Positions 61,121 to 64,000 of a stretch of 64,000 nt of DNA are shown piece by piece. A program made the translations under genes and the position numbers. Each line of letters begins with the position of its first letter. Position 1 is the first letter of the stretch. The notes under the pieces are model-generated. The model had not been told where the DNA came from and did no database searches. It was given only the letters and a program-made list of their open reading frames with translations. The DNA is from CAYJAZ01 sp964368455 (lineage in GTDB: Bacteria > Desulfobacterota > Desulfovibrionia > Desulfovibrionales > Desulfovibrionaceae), in assembly GCA_964368455.1 (NCBI GenBank), contig CAYJAZ010000014.1, positions 1-64,000 on the forward strand, given 5' to 3'.

Positions 61121-61158
61121 AAAGGGAAAGATGTATAAAGCTTTCCCTTTTTTTTGTC
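61121..61158. terminator. Terminator between purD and the cyclophilin gene
   Basis: A 10-bp stem (aaagggaaag / ctttcccttt) with a 10-base loop and a T-run on the plus strand, and A-rich flank giving T residues on the minus strand. It can serve both converging genes. Confidence 0.85.
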
Positions 61159-61173
61159 TTATGAATAAAAAAA

Positions 61174-61677
61174 TTATTCAAATCTTGTGATTTTTAAAAT
61201 CAAAACTGCGTCTAATGGAACATCTCCGTGTTCGCCAACTGCCTTTGTCTTGAGTTTACGAATCTTTGTCAAGACATCTTCGCCGTCTACAAGTTCACCA
61301 AAAACGCAATAACCAAAATTAGCATCTGATGTATCTACATGATCTAAGTCTTCATTGTCTTCAAGATTGATGAAGAATTGTGCTGTAGCAGAATGCGGTT
61401 CAGATGTACGTGCCATAGCTATGGTATTTTTTAAATTCTTCACCATATTAGTAGCTTCGTTTTCAATTGGAGCTTTTGTTTTCTTTTCGTCAAGACGAAG
61501 GCCGTATCCGCCACCTTGAATCATAAAGTCATTGATGACACGATGAAAAATAGTGTCTTCATAAAAGCCTTCATCTACATATTCCATGAAATTAGCAACT
61601 GTTTTCGGTGCTTTATCATCAAAAAGTTCAAAAAGCATTTCGCCAGAAGTTGTTTCAATTAAAACCATTGTACCCAT
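61174..61677 (-). CDS. Cyclophilin-type peptidyl-prolyl cis-trans isomerase
   Basis: A 167-residue cytoplasmic cyclophilin with no signal peptide. Landmarks: APKTVANFMEYVDEGFY, IFHRVINDFMIQGGG with the catalytic Arg, and SATAQFFINLEDN. The usual substrate-pocket tryptophan region reads FGYCVFGELVDGEDVL. It assists protein folding by prolyl isomerisation. GAGG lies 7 bases before the ATG. It is 15 bases downstream of an unknown membrane-anchored protein gene, probably cotranscribed. Confidence 0.94.
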   Translation of the reverse strand: MGTMVLIETTSGEMLFELFDDKAPKTVANFMEYVDEGFYEDTIFHRVINDFMIQGGGYGLRLDEKKTKAPIENEATNMVKNLKNTIAMARTSEPHSATAQFFINLEDNEDLDHVDTSDANFGYCVFGELVDGEDVLTKIRKLKTKAVGEHGDVPLDAVLILKITRFE

Positions 61678-61692
61678 AGTAAAACCTCAATT

Positions 61693-63201
61693 TTATTTTG
61701 CTTTGTATTTTATTTCAAAATTACTTGATTGCGGATAGAGCAAAAGCCCATACACATCACTTATGCCAAGCACCTTACCTGATTCTAGATTAATATCAAG
61801 TGTGCCTTCATTATAGAAAATTTTTAATAGTTCACTATTTGGCATAAGTTCGTATAATTTCTGCCTTGCTTGCACAATATTTAAATAATTCTCTTCCATT
61901 GTATATTGAACAATTTCTTTTGCTAAACCATTGTCAGTATATGAAAAATTTGCCTTACTCAAAAGAATACCAAAGAAATAATCATTGTTTTCAAATAAAG
62001 TAAATACATCTTCTGGCAATAGAAAGCTTAAATTTATTTTGCCTGAAAAAAGACTACTTTCTATTTGCAAAGCAAGATCAACTTCCTTTAAGCTCGCGGC
62101 TAAAATATATTCAAAATCTATAGTAGCAAAGAGATTTTCTTTATAAAAGTAATGCTTCTTGCTTTCTTTATTTGTTGGAAATGCTACAGAATTTTGAGAA
62201 GTTAGAGGAAAACTTTCTTGGAAATAAGCAAAAAGAGCAGGAGTTATTTCAAGATTTTTGATAGAGCTTTTATTTCCAAAAAAAGCAGGAATGCATAATG
62301 AAGAATCCATGCTTTCAAAAGCTAGAATTTTTTCATTATCAAGAAAATATTTTAAATTTTTAAGATAAATTTCTTGCTTTAAGTCTTCGTTCTCTTGGAT
62401 AAATGAAGATGGAAAGAATTTTTTTTTAAAACTTGATTGCGTATGCAAAGTAGAAAGAGTGTAAAAATCTATTTCCTTTACATTCTTCAATCTCATTTCT
62501 TCTATTTGCAAGAGGGAATTATTGTCTTTATAGAAATTTCTATGCTCTAGCAATAGATTTTTCGTTGTGAAATGAGAAAATTTTTCATTCTTTATTGTAG
62601 TATTTTGAAGGCTAAAAGAAGCAAGCGAAAGTTCGCCCTTTCCTAAAGAAGAGATATAGTTATATTTTAATTTTTCTAACTCAAGATCTGCAACTTGAAA
62701 ATCAGAAAGAAAGGAAATAAAATCTGCTTGAGTTAAAGTTGGCAAAAAGAATTGCGTATTGAAAAAATTTGCAATATCGAGATTCTTTCTTTTATTCTCC
62801 TTATAATATTCACAATTAACTATACCAATCTGTGGATGGGTATAAACTATATTTTCAAGTTCAAGCCAATTATAGAGAAAATCTTCTTCCTTGCTCTTAT
62901 TTAAATTAAATTCTTCAATCTTTGCTTTGCCAATAGTTAAAGCAATTTCACTTGCTTCATTTATAAAGACAATATTTTCAAGGAGATAGACTTTATCAAA
63001 AAAGTCATAAGAAATAAGAGCAATTTCTTGTTTGAGCTGTGGAGCATTTTCTAAAAGCATTTTTCTTAATGAACTTGCTCTATGGTATTCATAATATTGC
63101 AAAGCAAGAAAAAGAAGAATAGGCAAGACAAAGACAATATTTAAAGTCAATCTAATAAAAATATTTTTGGGCTTTTTGGCGTAAGATTGATCTTCATGCA
63201 T
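61693..63201 (-). CDS. Membrane-anchored protein of unknown function
   Basis: I do not recognise this 502-residue protein. A basic start (KKPKNIFIRL) leads to one transmembrane segment (NIVFVLPILLFLALQYY), so most of it should be periplasmic. The rest alternates many short beta-like strands (ISYDFFDKVYLLENIVFI, GKINLSFLLPEDVFTLF, GTLDINLESGKVLGISD) rich in Phe, Asn, Lys and Leu, an arrangement reminiscent of AsmA-like or repeat-beta envelope proteins, but no family motif is evident. The ribosome binding site is weak (CGGAC). It sits between an amino-acid transporter ATPase and cyclophilin. Confidence 0.7.
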   Translation of the reverse strand: MHEDQSYAKKPKNIFIRLTLNIVFVLPILLFLALQYYEYHRASSLRKMLLENAPQLKQEIALISYDFFDKVYLLENIVFINEASEIALTIGKAKIEEFNLNKSKEEDFLYNWLELENIVYTHPQIGIVNCEYYKENKRKNLDIANFFNTQFFLPTLTQADFISFLSDFQVADLELEKLKYNYISSLGKGELSLASFSLQNTTIKNEKFSHFTTKNLLLEHRNFYKDNNSLLQIEEMRLKNVKEIDFYTLSTLHTQSSFKKKFFPSSFIQENEDLKQEIYLKNLKYFLDNEKILAFESMDSSLCIPAFFGNKSSIKNLEITPALFAYFQESFPLTSQNSVAFPTNKESKKHYFYKENLFATIDFEYILAASLKEVDLALQIESSLFSGKINLSFLLPEDVFTLFENNDYFFGILLSKANFSYTDNGLAKEIVQYTMEENYLNIVQARQKLYELMPNSELLKIFYNEGTLDINLESGKVLGISDVYGLLLYPQSSNFEIKYKAK

Positions 63202-63253
63202 AGCAAATTGTCCGCACCTTTATGTATATAGTCAAGTAAATGCTATTTATGTA

Positions 63254-64000
63254 TTATAAAACTTGATTTAAAAATTGCTGTAGACGTGGGTGTTGTGGAT
63301 TGTCGAAAATTTCTTTTGCAGTGCCAGTTTCAATGATTTGGCCATGATCCATAAAGATCACTCTATCAGCAACTTCTCTAGCAAAGCCCATTTCGTGTGT
63401 CACCACAACCATAGTCATGCCTTCGTGTGCTAAATTCACCATAACATCAAGAACTTCGCCAACCATTTCAGGATCTAATGCAGAAGTAGGTTCGTCAAAA
63501 AGCATGATTTCTGGCTGCATAGCAAGAGCTCTTGCTATAGCAACCCTTTGCTGTTGACCGCCTGAAAGCATAGATGGGTAGACGTGTATCTTATCGGAAA
63601 GACCAACTTTTTTAAGAAGTTTAAGTGCTATTTCTTCAGCTTCACGCTTTGACTTATTCTTTAATTTCATAGGTGCAACAGTAAGATTTTTCAAAACTGT
63701 CATGTGTGGAAAAAGGTTGAATGATTGGAAAACCATACCTAAACCTTGACGCATCTTATTAATGTCGTGATTATCTTCTGAAATATCTATGCCATTAATA
63801 AAGATATGGCCTTGATTTATACTTTCAAGCTGATTGATCGTTCTTAAAGCAGTTGACTTTCCTGAACCAGAAGGCCCAATAATAACAACCTTTTCGCCTT
63901 GTTTTACATCTAAAGAAAAGTCTTGTAAGGCAACAAGTTTACCAAAAACTTTCCATATATTTTTTATTGAAATAACTGTGTCTGAAGCAGTATTTTTATC
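63254..64000 (-). CDS. Amino-acid ABC transporter ATP-binding protein, 5' end beyond the window
   Basis: The frame stays open to base 64000, giving 248 residues with no start codon inside the window, so the gene is partial at its N-terminus. Walker A GPSGSGKST lies near the window edge (about 63855-63880), followed by GLGMVFQSFNLFPHMTVL, signature LSGGQQQR, Walker B IMLFDEPTSALDPE and VVVTHEMGFAREVADRV. These are hallmarks of GlnQ/ArtP-type ATPases for polar amino acid import. A methionine at 63754 exists but would remove the ATP site and is not the start. The stop lies 52 bases upstream of the start of the next gene, the unknown membrane-anchored protein. Confidence 0.93.
   Translation of the reverse strand, partial: DKNTASDTVISIKNIWKVFGKLVALQDFSLDVKQGEKVVIIGPSGSGKSTALRTINQLESINQGHIFINGIDISEDNHDINKMRQGLGMVFQSFNLFPHMTVLKNLTVAPMKLKNKSKREAEEIALKLLKKVGLSDKIHVYPSMLSGGQQQRVAIARALAMQPEIMLFDEPTSALDPEMVGEVLDVMVNLAHEGMTMVVVTHEMGFAREVADRVIFMDHGQIIETGTAKEIFDNPQHPRLQQFLNQVL

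Noticed and set aside
63254..63754. A complete short ATPase starting at the methionine at 63754
   Set aside because: The same frame continues to the window edge and includes the Walker A site, so the gene is partial rather than short.

Overview
The window looks like chromosome from an A+T-rich member of the Desulfovibrionaceae/Desulfovibrionales or a close deltaproteobacterial relative. The reasons are the dcw order rsmH-ftsL-ftsI-murE-murF-mraY-murD-ftsW-murG-murC-murB-ftsQ, tig-clpP-clpX-lon, a ZraP-like secreted protein, the TIGR03960/DUF2344-type radical SAM fusion, a livKHMGF branched-chain amino acid transporter, and a flagellar regulatory block. DNAP-type MurE (DNPR motif) and a helical-shape carboxypeptidase fit a curved, flagellated Gram-negative cell. 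Species assignment is inference; no rRNA or tRNA gene is visible.

Layout. 1-2.2 kb (minus): ZraP-like metal-stress protein and rplM-rpsI. 2.4-8.4 kb (plus): a catalytically decayed CCA-enzyme-like HD protein, purF, a membrane protein with a degenerate GGDEF domain, and an intact HD-GYP protein. 8.5-11.2 kb (minus): zinc uptake znuA-znuC-znuB, with a His-rich repeat insert in ZnuA. 11.3-19 kb (minus): a small secreted protein carrying a parS-like sequence, the radical SAM fusion, a small conserved protein, and parA-parB-csd4-like. 19.3-27.7 kb (plus): protein quality control (tig, clpP, clpX, lon), then tRNA modification (tgt, U32 protein) and an MFS transporter. 29-43.5 kb: the peptidoglycan/division cluster, ending at ftsQ without ftsA or ftsZ. 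44.1-53.2 kb: hisS, aspS, def, then flhF-flhG-fliA-cheY-fliL-hypothetical-SwrB-like. 54 kb: peroxiredoxin with an in-frame UGA. 54.6-59.6 kb (minus): livKHMGF. 59.8-64 kb: purD, cyclophilin, an unknown membrane-anchored protein and a partial amino-acid ABC ATPase.

Three things stand out. (1) The peroxiredoxin has UGA exactly at the peroxidatic cysteine codon, followed by a bacterial-SECIS-like stem-loop, so it is very probably a selenoprotein (Sec47). (2) Two large (~515 and ~595 bp) palindromic, protein-free islands at 43.5 and 53.2 kb are built from ~222-bp arms of two types (A and B). They lie in opposite orientation around a 9.2-kb block, and their internal hairpins keep pairing despite sequence change, including one clean compensatory C-G to G-C swap. 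They look like a large REPIN/MITE-like element family. (3) The flagellar block contains a strong sigma-54 promoter match before flhF and a near-consensus sigma-28 promoter at the end of fliA, so a two-step sigma cascade can be read directly from the DNA.

A recurring oddity is long acidic low-complexity extensions on otherwise standard proteins (ParB C-tail, FliA N-terminus, FliL N-terminus, the protein at 52343).
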